From: Amaurobius ferox
Lineage: Eukaryota > Arthropoda > Arachnida > Araneae > Amaurobiidae
DNA: 64,000 nt
NCBI GenBank assembly: GCA_951213105.1
Contig: OX578140.1
Span: forward strand, 119,209,653 to 119,273,652
Reading direction: 5' to 3'
Shown here piece by piece: positions 30,741 to 41,854 of the stretch; within the stretch, counting starts at the first letter, position 1, and each line of letters opens with the position of its first letter. The position numbers and the translations under genes were made by a program. The notes below the pieces were generated by a model. It had not been told where the DNA came from. It was given only the letters and a program-made list of their open reading frames with translations, and did not search any database.

Positions 30741-31342
30741 AGCAGCCCCCTCCTGCAGATTGAGTTATCTAATCACATAAATACAAGTAGTAATCAAATT
30801 TAAATTTCAGTTGAACATATACTACATTATAGAGTTTCAAAATATCATGTATAAATTTCAGTGTAGAATTATATTTTCAAGACAAAGTTTAAAAAAGTTA
30901 TAAAATACATCATGATACAATTTACATGAGAAAACAAATTTAAAAATATCTCTGTGTCAAATACAGGAGATACAAATTTTCAAATCTTATATACTTCGCC
31001 ACACAGTATAAACTCAACAGTATCTAAACTACATGTTGAGGGAATGTAAAAAGTTTGTATATTATATCGAAAATCTTAAACTTTTAAATACTTCGCCACA
31101 CAGTTTAAACTCATAAGTATCTAAGCTACTACATGAGAGATTGAAAAAATGCATAAGTTATTTTTAGTATGTATCAAAAACTTTAAAATCTTCGTCACAC
31201 AGTATAAACACATTGGTAACTAAACTATGCAATGCGGGTTTTGAAAAAGTGTTGAAGATAATTTTTGAAAAATACAACTATACAATTTAGAATGAATTTA
31301 ACTTGTTTACATTAGATTTCACATTAAAACTTCTTAAGATGT

Positions 31343-32726
31343 TTAAATTCTAAAGATTTCACAGAATTTAGAGATTGCTTCTTTGGTGATAGGTTTCGTA
31401 AAACTGTCAGCTTTGTTATTTTTGCTATTTACAAATTTAATCTCAAAGAGCTTCTTTTCCACTAGATTTCTTAAGAAATGATATTTAACATCAATGTGTT
31501 TGGTTCTGATTCTCAATGGGCGAATTGGAAAAGCTTATGTCTGCTCGGTTATCACAGAATATTATACTATTTCCTAACTTAACGCTAAGTTTAGTACATT
31601 CAAGTAATATGTTCTGTACCCATACCATTTCCTTTGCCGATTCGGTTAATGAGATATATTCAGCCTCCACTGTAGATAAACTTACACATTTGTGTTTAAA
31701 TGTCCTCCATGAAATAGGTACCCTATCTACAAAAAATATCATGCTTTCCATTGATACTCTATCATCCCGATTAGCTGCAAAGTCAGAATCAGTAAAACAA
31801 TTTAAATTTACAGATTGAATGTTTGATAAGTTTAGTTTAAAATCCCTTGTTTTATCAACATACCCTAGAAGTTTAAGTAAAACATCCCAGTGTTTAATGC
31901 CTGGGTTTTCCTCAAATTGGGATAAGATGTTTACGGCATAGCTAATATCAGGTCCAGTTCTGCTGGCAAGAAATGATAAACAAGCTAATAAGTTTCTGCA
32001 AGGTATATTCTTCATTTGTTCAATTTCTGCATGATTTGCTGGACAATCTGTTTTGCTTAAAACTACACCTTTAGCTATGGGTAAACTAGAAATAGGATAT
32101 TTAAACTTTGAGAATTTGTCACAAATTTTTGCGATGTATTGATTTTGATGGATGAAATGTTTATCATGTTTTTCCTCAAATTCAATACCTAATAGCATTT
32201 TTGTTTTTCCTAACATTTTAATGTCAAATTTAGTTTTTAGTAATGAAGTTACGGAATTTATATCCATTTGAATTTTGGCAAATAATATTATGTCATCAAC
32301 GTAAACAATCAATAAAGTCTTATTATTAAAATTATATGCACAATTGCACCACTTAAACTTTATGAAATTGAGTTTTCTGAGAACCTGGTATAATTCAAGA
32401 TACCATTCTCTGCCGTTTTTGTCAAAAAATCCTGAGGGCTGTTTCATGAATATTTTTTCACTGAGAATGGCATATAAATATGCACATTTGATATCAAGCT
32501 GAGTATGGAACCATCCTAATAAACACACAAAAATAGTAAAAAACATCCTAACGATTGTAAAGTTAATTACCGGGCTAAACACTTCTTTGTAAGTTTGCCC
32601 CTTTTCCTGGTTAAATCCCTGAGCTACAAATCTAGCTTTATACATGCTAACTTCACCCCTTTCGTCTTTTTTGACTGTATACATCCAACGGCAACCAATT
32701 ACTTTGTCGGAAACAGGTGCAGGCAC
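31343..32726 (-). pseudogene. Copia-2 reverse transcriptase and RNase H
   Basis: The minus-strand frame 32726-31491 starts inside the reverse transcriptase (GCRWMYTVKKDERGEVS), shows LDIKCAYLYAILSEKIF and the catalytic YVDD, and continues into a Copia RNase H with CFTDSDFAAN, STVEAEYISL and FCDN, i.e. the usual acidic residues. After NQNQTH a one-base deletion shifts the frame; the expected C-terminus (HIDVKYHFLRN, later ADSFTKPI) continues in another frame to a stop at about 31343. A stretch of the reverse transcriptase between the two halves of the palm (around FFDKNGREWY) is deleted compared with Copia-1. Confidence 0.88.
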
Positions 32727-33931
32727 TAAGTCCCTGATTTACACTGGATCCCAAACCACCTTCCTTTGTGTTGCACTCTTCATGAAATCTAACATTTTTA
32801 GTTTCCACTATTTTCCCTTCATTCAAGAGCCATATCCTATACCCCCCCCCCCCCCCGAGTTTTCAGTGCGTATCCCATCATAATGCCCTTTTGTGCCCTC
32901 ATATCAAGTTTTCCCCTAAGTTGTTAAGGCTTGCTTACAAAAACTTTGCATCCAAACGCTTTGAGGTAAGCAACTGATGGCTTTTTGCTGCTGTACAACT
33001 CGATCGGTGTCAGATTCTTAAACTTGTGGCATATCCGATTTTTAACGTATGCAAAACAGAGTAAAGCTTCTGTCCAAAGGTCGTCCTTCAGATTGCTATC
33101 GTTTAACATTGCCCTAACACAATCCAAAGCAGTTAAGTTAAACCTCTCAGAAACCCCGTTTTGTTCGGGTGTGTACATGTTTGTTCTTTCCGCTTTGATT
33201 CCCTGTGTTTCTAAAAACTTTTCAAACTCAGTGTTACAAAACTCCATACCGTTGTCAGTTCTGACACTTAAAATTTTGGTATTTAGAAATCTCTCTGCTC
33301 GATGTTGAAATTGTTTGAACTTATCAAAAATTTCAGATTTTCGTTTCATAGGATACACAGTTACTTTGCGTGAAAAATCATCGGTTATGCTAAGAAAATA
33401 TTTAGCACCTCCACGCGATGGTTTTGTCATTGGCCCGCATACGTCCATATGGATTAGTTCCAATGGTTTTTCCGATCTTATTCTGCCTATGGGTTTGAAC
33501 GAAATTCTTTTTGTATTTGCCAACCAATTTACAACATTTACAGTTGATTTTCCGAACACTGATTTTAGACAATCCTTTAACAGCTGACACTTTACATGTG
33601 TGATGTAAATATTCAAAATTGATGTGACAAAACCTTTTATGCCATAACATTGTATTTCCACCGACTTCAATGGGTGATTTTACATTGCTTGAACTTTTAA
33701 AAACGTCAAACTTACAAGGCTTGTTAGGTTTAAAAATACTAGTATTAGAGTTTTCAATTTTACGTTTAAAAACTTTACTGGCATTTCTATTTACATTATT
33801 CCTTTGATCATTATCACAATCTTCAACTTTATAAGTTTTAAACTTACTTTTGTTACTTTGATTTTTAAAAGCATGATCATTATTTTCAGTTTTACAAACA
33901 GATGACTAATTTTTAGGCTTAGGTTTAGCAT
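32727..33931 (-). pseudogene. Copia-2 integrase region
   Basis: The minus frame 33670-32924 contains the integrase zinc motif (LWHKRFCHIN in one frame, CKCCKL), LELIHMDVCGP with the first catalytic Asp, VRTDNGMEF with the second and PEQNGVSERF with the Glu. It ends near GCKVFVSKP. Two frames overlap between 33402 and 33670, which indicates a frameshift. A run of C (about 32840-32853) and decayed sequence separate it from the reverse transcriptase, so the link between integrase and reverse transcriptase is lost. Confidence 0.85.
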
Positions 33932-35176
33932 TTACATTTCCTTTAGACTTCTCAACATTAAAACTTGTCTCGTAGATTTAATGTTGAGATTGTCTCGTAT
34001 TGGTCGAAGATTTTGTCTCGTATTGAGGTCGAAGGAAATACAAGCTGTTATGTCTTTTGGCATAAAACCATTTACTGCCGTCAGGCTTGTAAAAAGTAAG
34101 GAAACCATTTTTCGCGGTGAAATTACATTGTGCTCTTCTAGAATTGAAGCAGCAATTAAGTTTCTCCTCAATCTAGGTGAATACATTACATCTGTTAAAT
34201 GAATGAAATTTTTCACATTATTGATTTTAACATACATACTGATCGATCCGACACCTTCGATTGGGCTTTCTTGATCACCGGCAGCTAAGGACATTGTAGT
34301 TCCTTTAAGCTCTTTAAATTTGTTGAACAATTCCAAATTATTGCAAAAATGCTTAGTTGCTGCTGTATCAATAACCCAACCGATTCAGTATTACAATTTA
34401 AAATACTAGACTGTATTTCACTTAATTTAGCAAGATAGGATTTACAATTAGCTTTTAAATGACCATATGCCTTGCATTTATGGCAAGGGCCTACTTGTTT
34501 ACTAGAACTTACATTTTTGGAAGAAGTACTCTTAGATTTATACAATTTTGTAGTTTTAGAGTTACATACATTAAATGCTAAAGTCTTCTGTTGCTCGTCA
34601 TGCTTTTGCTGAACTATCCGGTCCTCCTCGGTGAGCAGTTCAGTCTCGGTGTGCTTTAGTGTAAAAGCATCGTCCGACAATCTGTAAAGGGTCAGCACTA
34701 TACCACGGTAGTCCTCATCGAGATGTCTAATTGTTTGGAAAGCTACCAGGACCTCGGCCATTGGGTAGCCTGCGTCTTTCAGCTTGAATACCCATCTTTT
34801 AATCCTTACGATGAATAGTCCAATTGGTTCTCCCGGCACTGGTTTCTCACTGAAGAAGTTGTCCAAGAGCCTAATGAGTCCAGCCCTGGATTTTGGTTCG
34901 AATTGGTCTTTCAAGATGTTCCATGCTGACACAGGTTCCTCCACTGATGAAATCAAATCGCGGTACTCCGCCTCTAGATTGTAGTAGTGTTGAAAGCGCT
35001 CTCTCTTTACGTCTTTGATATTCCACCTTTTCTTTCCTGGTCGTTTCCGCATCAGGATTTTCCTCCGTACCCGTGACGAATCCATAAAGTCCTTCATTCA
35101 TTAACATGAACTTTATATCCGTACTCCATGTAGAGAAATTATCTTTCCTGAGCTTCTCCATGTCTGGTGTCGCCAT
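33932..35176 (-). pseudogene. Copia-2 gag and protease region
   Basis: Gag begins at 35176 (MATPDMEKLRKDNFSTW). A frameshift near 35000 moves the reading into the frame that covers EYRDLISSVEEPVSAWN, the zinc knuckle CHKCKAYGHLKANC and a Lys/Ser-rich linker. Another shift near 34350 leads into the protease-proximal part (FNKFKELKGTTMSLAAGD, RRNLIAASILEEH). The protease Asp motif lies at the shift and is damaged. The same domain order is intact in Copia-1. Confidence 0.85.
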
Positions 35177-35298
35177 TTTCGTACACTGCTGCTGCAGTCC
35201 CCGTCTCGGGGCTCGTTCGTCTTTCCTTGATGTTTTGAAACTACTTCGCTGATACTAGTTTGCTGATATACAAGGGCTGCTAGGGTCCATAACCCACG

Positions 35299-35930
35299 TG
35301 CTGGTTACTTGAAATTTGTTGGATTTTATCCATTCGAAAAAAGCCCAGATGTTAGCACAGTGTCGTAGCGGATGTAAGCAGAAAATAGTCAAACGTGAAA
35401 AAAAACAAAATTTATTTTTCACGAACTCAAAACATTAAACTAACATAAGACTATATCAATTTCCATAACTTGGAAAAGATATTTGCAAATCATTGAATAG
35501 TTTAAACACAAGTCTTGAAAAATTACAGTAGACTTAACAGCAGTTTAGGCCTAACAAACATCGGCCATTAATATTGTCATAACCAGTGTACATGAAGATA
35601 CCGATCAAACGTAATCATGATGTTATATCACGAAGACAAAGAGAGATAGAATCAACTGATACAAGCACTAGCTTAAATAGCCCAGTATCATTGAAGTTGT
35701 AGTTAAAGTTTTCCTTCCGGAGTATGCTAATCTCTAATCAGTGGAAGTAGAAATTAGCATAAACTGGAAGTTGACGTCTCAATTTGCAGGACCACAGACC
35801 ATGGGGGTAAAACTTCCTAACAAGCGATCCGAAAGCGATTAGCCAATTAGAACGAAGTATCTTTTGGATTTTAGACCATACATCGACTGATTCACATACG
35901 TGCTTGTTTACAACCGAAGTTTTTCTAACA
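35299..35930 (-). repeat. Copia-2 5' LTR
   Basis: The 632-bp LTR in minus orientation differs from the 3' LTR by a short deletion in the AGATAGAGAGAGAAG stretch and scattered substitutions, so the insertion is not recent. Its empty piggyBac target TTAA is at 35568-35571. Confidence 0.88.
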
Positions 35931-36164
35931 GTAATTTGCGCGCATAGCTGAGATAGACAGCTACTTCATTAAATGTACCGTTAGCCGTGACTTGCCAGTG
36001 TAGCTAAGCTGTGTGAATGACAGCTGCTTCATCAACTGCACCGTTAGCCATGACTTGCGAGAGTAACGAAGGTGTGCGATCGACATCTATTCCATGAAAT
36101 GCACCGCTAGCCATGATTTATGCGTGTAGCTGAGGTGTGCGATAGACAGTTACTTCATGAACTG
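35931..36164 (+). repeat. 63-bp satellite array, copy 1, segment 3
   Basis: It continues the order A, B, C, D after the Copia-2 insertion. The D monomer is cut by a solo LTR at AACTG (36160-36164). Confidence 0.83.
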
Positions 36165-37101
36165 TGTTGGAAAAATCTAATGTAAACATCGCGATTTCTG
36201 ATTCGATTCATCACGTTTCCTGTGAAAGGGCGTTCATGCAAATTTCTTGTGAACGACTCTTTCCGTACACCGGAGTGAACCGTGACGTTTTTCCATCATG
36301 AGGAGTCATGCAAATCAGATTCCCAATGCGTACACATCGCATTTGCATATCCGGGGGCATTTCCAGAAAGGCTCATTATCGGGTATATAAGATGGAACTT
36401 GCTTGAAGCATTTATCTTCATTCTTTCATTCTGATACGATCTGTTCTTGTGTCGACTGTTACCACGATCTGTTAGGACGATGTTCGCAGGCTATCGCTAA
36501 CATATTACGACGATAAGACGGACTTAGTTCTTAGTCGACATGTTTGATATGCGAGTTTAAGTCGGATGTGTTCTTTTTATAACACAGACTTGAAAGTTCT
36601 GCTAAGTGACGGCTTTTTGATAAAGTAACGTGTAGTTGTTCACGACGTTAATCATCTGAGTTTATTAACGGTGAATAGTATAAAGTCATAGTGTATTGGT
36701 GCTTCAAGTTATTGAATCTTTCCTGCCAAGTGTGATACCAGGGGTCGTGGCTTCGAACAAATATGCACGTTATCAAGGTAGTATACGTTTTCTTATATAC
36801 TACAAAAGAAGCTTCAAGAAAGTTCTAGAACCCAACTCAAGCTTTCGAGCTTTATGTACATAGCCTTGTTTATGTTTTGGCATGGATTTTACTAAGTGAT
36901 GCAAATTGCCTAAATATGCTTTATTTCACAAGTGAATTGAATTTCTACTTAACATGTTTCATCTGTCTTCAATTTACAAATGAACATTTTTCACTTGAGG
37001 TTTTGCTGCGTGTGTCTCTGTTCTATCTCTAACTATCTCGTTCAATTTAATGTCATACCTTCAAAAGGAAATTAAATTTCCGAGTCGAATCTCTTCCATC
37101 A
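36165..37101 (+). mobile_element. Solo LTR, third Copia-type family
   Basis: It begins TGTTGGAAAAATCTAATG and ends CGAATCTCTTCCATCA, flanked by AACTG (36160-36164, 37102-37106). At 937 bp it has the same promoter plan as Copia-1: ATGCAAAT and ATTTGCATATCC upstream of a TATATAAG box near 36385. No internal region remains, so it arose by LTR-LTR recombination. Copy 2 of the host element is empty here. Confidence 0.85.
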
Positions 37102-37565
37102 AACTGAACCATTAGTCATGACTTGAGTGCGTAACAGAGATGTGCGATCGACAGCTACTTCATGAACTACATCGTTAGCCGTAACTTGCACATGTAGCTG
37201 AGGTACAAGATCAACACCTCATAAACTGCACACTTAGCCATGATTGTACTGTACTGTATTGTATTGTTTTTATGTTTTGTTTTGTTGTTGCCAATCTTTT
37301 GCTTGTCTTGATGTAACTACCTGTGCTGTGATTCAATTTTAATATGTATTGTGTATTGTAATGTCTTGAATCTAAAATAAAGTTCCCGGCCACACACTTA
37401 GCTACAGTAAACCTTCGGGTCTGTCGTGTGGTCTGGGTTTTCAACACTTCAACACTTAGCCATGACTTGCGCACGTAACGTAGGTGTGCGATCAACAGTT
37501 ACTTTATGAACTGCCCCATTATTTATGGCTTGCGTCGCAGAGGTGCACGATCGACAGCTACTGCA
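37102..37565 (+). repeat. 63-bp satellite array, copy 1, segment 4 (array end)
   Basis: It contains the rest of D, then E, A and two final monomers; the last one is truncated (ACAGCTACTGCAAGAAAGG). A 208-bp retroposon (37244-37451) interrupts it. Confidence 0.8.
37244..37451 (-). mobile_element. Short retroposon (SINE-like or 5'-truncated LINE)
   Basis: It is flanked by a 14-bp direct repeat ACACTTAGCCATGA (37230-37243 and 37452-37465), a length typical of LINE-driven insertion. Read on the minus strand it ends in an A-rich simple tail (CAATACAATACAGTACAG), with AAAACAAAACA just before. The paralogous site in copy 2 (about 57983-57997) is empty. I see no tRNA-like promoter, so its type stays open. 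Confidence 0.7.
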
Positions 37566-38886
37566 AGAAAGGTATTGCAAGTTTAAAAACTTTTTCAAAA
37601 ACAATAGGGCTTGTTGTCGAAGGCAGTAATTAATTAATATGACAGAAATAAGTTATCCTATTTTTCATCAAAGCTACTGCAACACGTTAACCTAGACACA
37701 GCTATTTCCCTTCAATCATCCTCTGTTTCGATAGAATCAACAAAAACACAAGTTCCTGCGGCTCAAGGAACTCTAGTCCAGAAAACGATATTTTTAAATA
37801 TTGGTTTTTGAGCAAAAATTCTTACAGAGTTCAAATCTTTAGTACTTTTCATCCCAGATACATACTAAACATGGAATAATTTGAAAAAATTTTAAGTTTA
37901 AAAAGAAATGAAAACTGTTTAAAAGTTTTATCTGTTGGAAGCTGGAATATGTTTATTTAACATTCTTCCCATTTCTGCTCTTTCATTGTTTTTAATTTAT
38001 TTTTTATAGGGAGCGTGGCGATCCAATTGCGGGACCTCCTTGCTATGCTGTATTTTATTTTATCCATTGCTTTTCTTCATAAACTGCTATGTCGTCCAGG
38101 CCCCTACACAATGAATCCTTTTGAAGAGATATCCTTTAATATCATCAATGCTTAGAGAGGTTGCTAACAGCAGACAAAAATTCCTTCTCTACTCTATTGT
38201 TTTGACATGACGTTGATCAAATATTACGTAATGATGGGTGTAAGAGAATCATAATCCGACTAACTATATTTGTATTATTGGATTTCGACCTCAAATTCTT
38301 CAGAATTTTTGCACACAATCGATTCCCAACAAAGAATAGCTGAGCAAAATTTTAACTTTGCAAAGAAAGAGAAACTTCGTGATTTATCTAGTAAATATGA
38401 GGAAGCACACTATTCAACAATAGAACCCATCTTTTTCTATTTTATTTCTTTGAGAGGTTAAAGGCTTCTAGGTTTGTTAGCTTGTGCTGGAGATTCTCAC
38501 TCCCACAAACAAAAGAATCTCCCCCAAACTCAAATCGTAAATGATCACGTGGGTCGCCATTCGTCTTGCGATCGTATTTCACTAAAACCGCCCGCGGACG
38601 GAGAGGATTTAACCATTGAGAATCGGCGATTTTGTCGTGATTGACACTTTTGTCGTCTTTAACTTTGTAAAAGATGAATGCTATTTTGAACAACGTTTTA
38701 ATTTCTGAAGTCTTTTTTAACATCGATTGCCGTATGAATGGAATGTAGTCGGGCGATAGTAGAGTAAATTTGACGCCGCAGCAAAACATTACAAAATTTT
38801 AGGATGATTTAAAAATTTTAGGTTAATTTTAGGAATTCAAGGGAAGCTTCAAACTTTTAGGAATTTTAGGATGAATGCGATCCCTG
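37566..38886 (+). other. Right part of host element copy 1, no recognised gene
   Basis: This 1.3 kb segment is shared with 58106-59455. A short + frame (38270-38461) contains SQQRIAEQNFNFAKKEKLRD and is kept in copy 2 (58822-59004) with few changes, but conservation between two copies of one transposon is weak evidence for a gene. The last ~120 bp carry five TTTTAGG motifs before the terminal GCGATCCCTG. Confidence 0.5.
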
Positions 38887-39004
38887 CATAATCATAAGCT
38901 TAAAGATCAAGAAACAATGGTTCACTATTTAATAAAAGATATCCATAAAGAGCTTATACGACTTCTAGCCTGTGCTATAAATCAGCAAATTTGAATACAT
39001 ACAT

Positions 39005-40080
39005 CAGGCTTTGGGAAATCGGCTAAATCTAGCCAGTCCGCGAGGACGGCTATTGAAATTTTTTACCCGTCCTCGAAAATTTTTACCCGTGCTCCTAAGA
39101 ATTTTTTTTTCACTTTATATTCCTTAATATATGTGCTTAAATACATCGCATAACAATAATAAATTAGAACAAACTGCCTCACGATGAAGTGCGATAACTG
39201 CATATTCATACACCACCCCCACACCACCGCGATGAAAGTTGCTGACGCGGAGTCTCCGATAATGGATCGAACCGGCGGAATTCCGATCTATGGGTGGGGG
39301 CAAAGAGGTAAGATATGTAAGGAATCGCTCCTTTTTTCAATGTTTGGTAACTTGAAGGCGTGGTAAATAAATAATCATATAAATCCTCTTGTCTCTAAAC
39401 AGTTTAAACCTCATCGGTACTCTTAATTTCTAGAGAATGTAGTCAATCAAGATTAAAATCTTCTTGCACTGAATAGATGTTTCATACTTTAACTTCAATT
39501 GTCAAACAACTGGAACAAATGCCATGAATGAATTTTAAACGTTTTAGTTTTAAAGTTGAAACCAAAGTGGGGAAGAAAATAAAACACTTCTGGCTGAAAC
39601 TAGAAGAATCCATTCCAAAAATTCAAACTTGTTACTTACATACTACCGTCTATTACAGCAAATGAAAATTTTACAGTTTGGGTTTTAAAGAGTTAAATGG
39701 GGATTTGGGCTTAGGCCCGGGCTGGACTTGAGTTTTCTCGTAGCCCCCGTTACTACATGCCCGCCGACTTTAGCCGTTTCCTTTGTTTAAAGGGCAACAT
39801 AGCAACGAGGGACGCCACCGCTAGAGGTCAGGGATAGCAGGCCACTCTTCCGCGAAAAGGGTAAATAAAGCAGAGCGCCAGTGTATGTATTCGTACGATT
39901 CAAGCTACCGCTACTTTTCTCATTAAATATTTTAGACGTTTCTTGCTTTTTCATTGACATATTTTGATTCATTTATTGCTATTTTTTCGCTTGTTTTCTT
40001 TTTACCTAATAAATATTTAACCTAAAGAATGATATGTACACCATACACTTTACAGGAAAAAAATAAGAGCTGCTTACGCG

Positions 40081-40117
<37 letters not shown>

Positions 40118-41854
40118 CAAATTTTTTACGACCCAAAGTATTTGGCGGAGTATATAAATTCATTCTGACTCCGCCTCCTGCCCCTCTCTAATGCTAAGTC
40201 TATGGGTAATATTATTCTCCCCCTGTTACAGCCCTGTATATACAAATACACACACTTTTTCTTCAAACTTTAACTATGTTAATCTTCTATTAAATGATCA
40301 TAAAAATAATTAATTCTATTACACTTTTGAAGTTTTAATGTAGAGGTGTTTCAGTTGCATTGCATAAGTTTGTTAGTAAAATCAATCAGCCATTGTTAAA
40401 CAACTATGAGAAACTATGAGAATGAACTATGAATGAACTATGAGAAATACTTTCATAATAGAAAAATACTTAATATTTTTATTGCACTTCATGCGAAACA
40501 CTGCCAGAGAGTAAAATATATATACAACTGGTAACATTTTCCCCATTATATTGTGTGAACAACCTATCTGCTGGGGAGGGGGAGGGGCAGAATTCAAAGT
40601 TTTTAAAAGTAAGTTTTAAATCACAATTTCAGTTTTTCAGTTCATGATTAACTGCCTTTGGGAATGTTGCATAATATACATATAAAACTGCCGTTATCAA
40701 TTTCATTTGTAAAATCCCCTCCTCCCCATCTTACCGTTATATTTCCTATACTATAATAAAAATTTTAAAAGTGGCCAAGATATTAAATAAAAATGCACGC
40801 TCTCCAACTCTTTCTCTTCTGATTTCAGAATATGGATACCCTTAATAATAAATAATAATCTAAACTTACCTTCTCTAGATATAGCTTTAAACCAGATTTG
40901 TCGTTGTGGTTCTCTGTGAGGTATTTCATGAAATGCAGTGCTAGTAGATTTATTGGACGATTTACAACCAGGAATTACGCAGTAAACAATCGAAATTTAA
41001 ACAAGTCGCGAAAATTTTAAAAAAAAACTTAAGTAAAACACGTTAAACCCCGTTACTGTGCTATTAACTGTGGCCCGCTTGAGTTTCCCCCTAGCGAGGA
41101 AACTAAGCAGCAAGTGTTGCCTGGTAACCGCAAAATACGACGGGCATGTAGTGACAGGGGCTACAGTTTTCTATTGTTTTGGTCAGGGTTGAGTCTTTTT
41201 TTTTTTTTTTTAAACGTCCGTTACGACCGGGTCGAACATATTTCTTTTGAAAATTTTTAAAATAGATTTAAATTGAATGCATGAACTTATTGTTTTTATT
41301 TCAGCTACATAGATAAATGTTTTAAGAAAACAAACTAAATTCTCCGTACAAAATTTTGACAAATTTATTTTTAACATATTTGAATACAAATCATTTCGGG
41401 CCTGCTGAGATGCAGTTATCTTCAGGCCGAGTTCATTCTACATTTATAAATTTCTTCGGGCTTGGTCTGGATTTAAGCATTGGTATTGTCGGTCTTGTGA
41501 AAATCCGAAAATTCTGCACATGCAGACCTTGAAAAGGAGAAGAGAACATGTCACTTCGATCGTAAGTGCGATATCGCATTTTCGTGTGATCATCGGATTC
41601 ACTGGGTGAAGGATGAGGGGAGAAAAAATAACTAGCGCCTGTGGTTACAATTCAGATCTGACGGCGTGACGACATTTTAATTTTCATTTATGGTACCACA
41701 ATTTTACGATGACAGCAATTTGTTATCTATTTTTTTTTTATTTTATTTTACGGAATCTCTAATCTCAAGGCCGTCCGAGAGGACGGCAACTTCCGAAAAT
41801 TTGTAGTCTTCGCCGAATTTTAACCAGCGAGGACGGGCGATTTCCGGAAGCCTG
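39005..41854 (+). mobile_element. hAT-like non-autonomous element, copy b, with nested transposon
   Basis: Its termini are CAGGCTTTGGGAAATCGGC and, read inwards, CAGGCTTCCGGAAATCGCC. ATACATAC occurs at 38995-39002 (two bases before the end) and directly after it at 41855-41862; it fits the 8-bp hAT target pattern nTnnnnAn. Subterminal CGAGGACGG motifs are repeated at both ends. Without the nested insert it is about 1.42 kb and has no transposase. It is inverted relative to copy a at the window start. Confidence 0.8.
39739..41164 (+). mobile_element. DNA transposon nested in the hAT-like element
   Basis: The ends are GTAGCCCCCGTTACTACATG and, read inwards, GTAGCCCCTGTCACTACATG, an inverted repeat of about 27 bp. 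AGTTTTCT lies on both sides (39731-39738, 41165-41172). The uninterrupted site is present in copy a at 337-344. At about 1.43 kb it holds no convincing gene, and a (TA)n microsatellite is at 40089-40118. The 8-bp duplication fits hAT or P-type families; I cannot decide. Confidence 0.8.

Larger units (their letters stand above)
30096..35930 (-). mobile_element. Copia-2 LTR retrotransposon, decayed full-length copy
   Basis: Minus-strand element with 5' LTR 35299-35930 and 3' LTR 30096-30740. GTAAT flanks it at 30091-30095 and 35931-35935. LTRs begin TGTTAGAAAAACTTCGG and end AAGTAACCAGCA on the minus strand. A primer-site-like GGTTATGGACCCTA (35281-35294, minus) lies four bases inside the LTR edge; it differs from the initiator tRNA-Met complement. 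The purine stretch AGGAGGGGGC stands before the 3' LTR. Coding parts are broken by several frameshifts, but unlike Copia-1 an RNase H domain is present. Confidence 0.9.
19330..38886 (+). mobile_element. Large satellite-bearing hAT-like element, copy 1 (with many nested insertions)
   Basis: The left end is CAGGGATCATAGC and the right end, read inwards, is CAGGGATCGCATTC. CATAAT flanks both ends (19324-19329 and 38887-38892). Both subterminal regions carry repeated TTTTAGG motifs, typical of transposase-binding arrays. After subtraction of later insertions (20399-29763, 30096-35930, 36165-37101, 37244-37451) about 3.3 kb remain: two ~220-bp units, the 63-bp repeat array and a 1.3 kb right part. 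CAGGG-type ends fit the hAT superfamily. Six-base duplications are less usual there, so the superfamily is tentative. No transposase was found, so it is non-autonomous. Confidence 0.75.

Noticed and set aside
38442..38789. 115-codon minus frame in the right part of the host element
   Set aside because: The frame is not kept in copy 2 (59000-59340), where it is broken, and no domain is visible.
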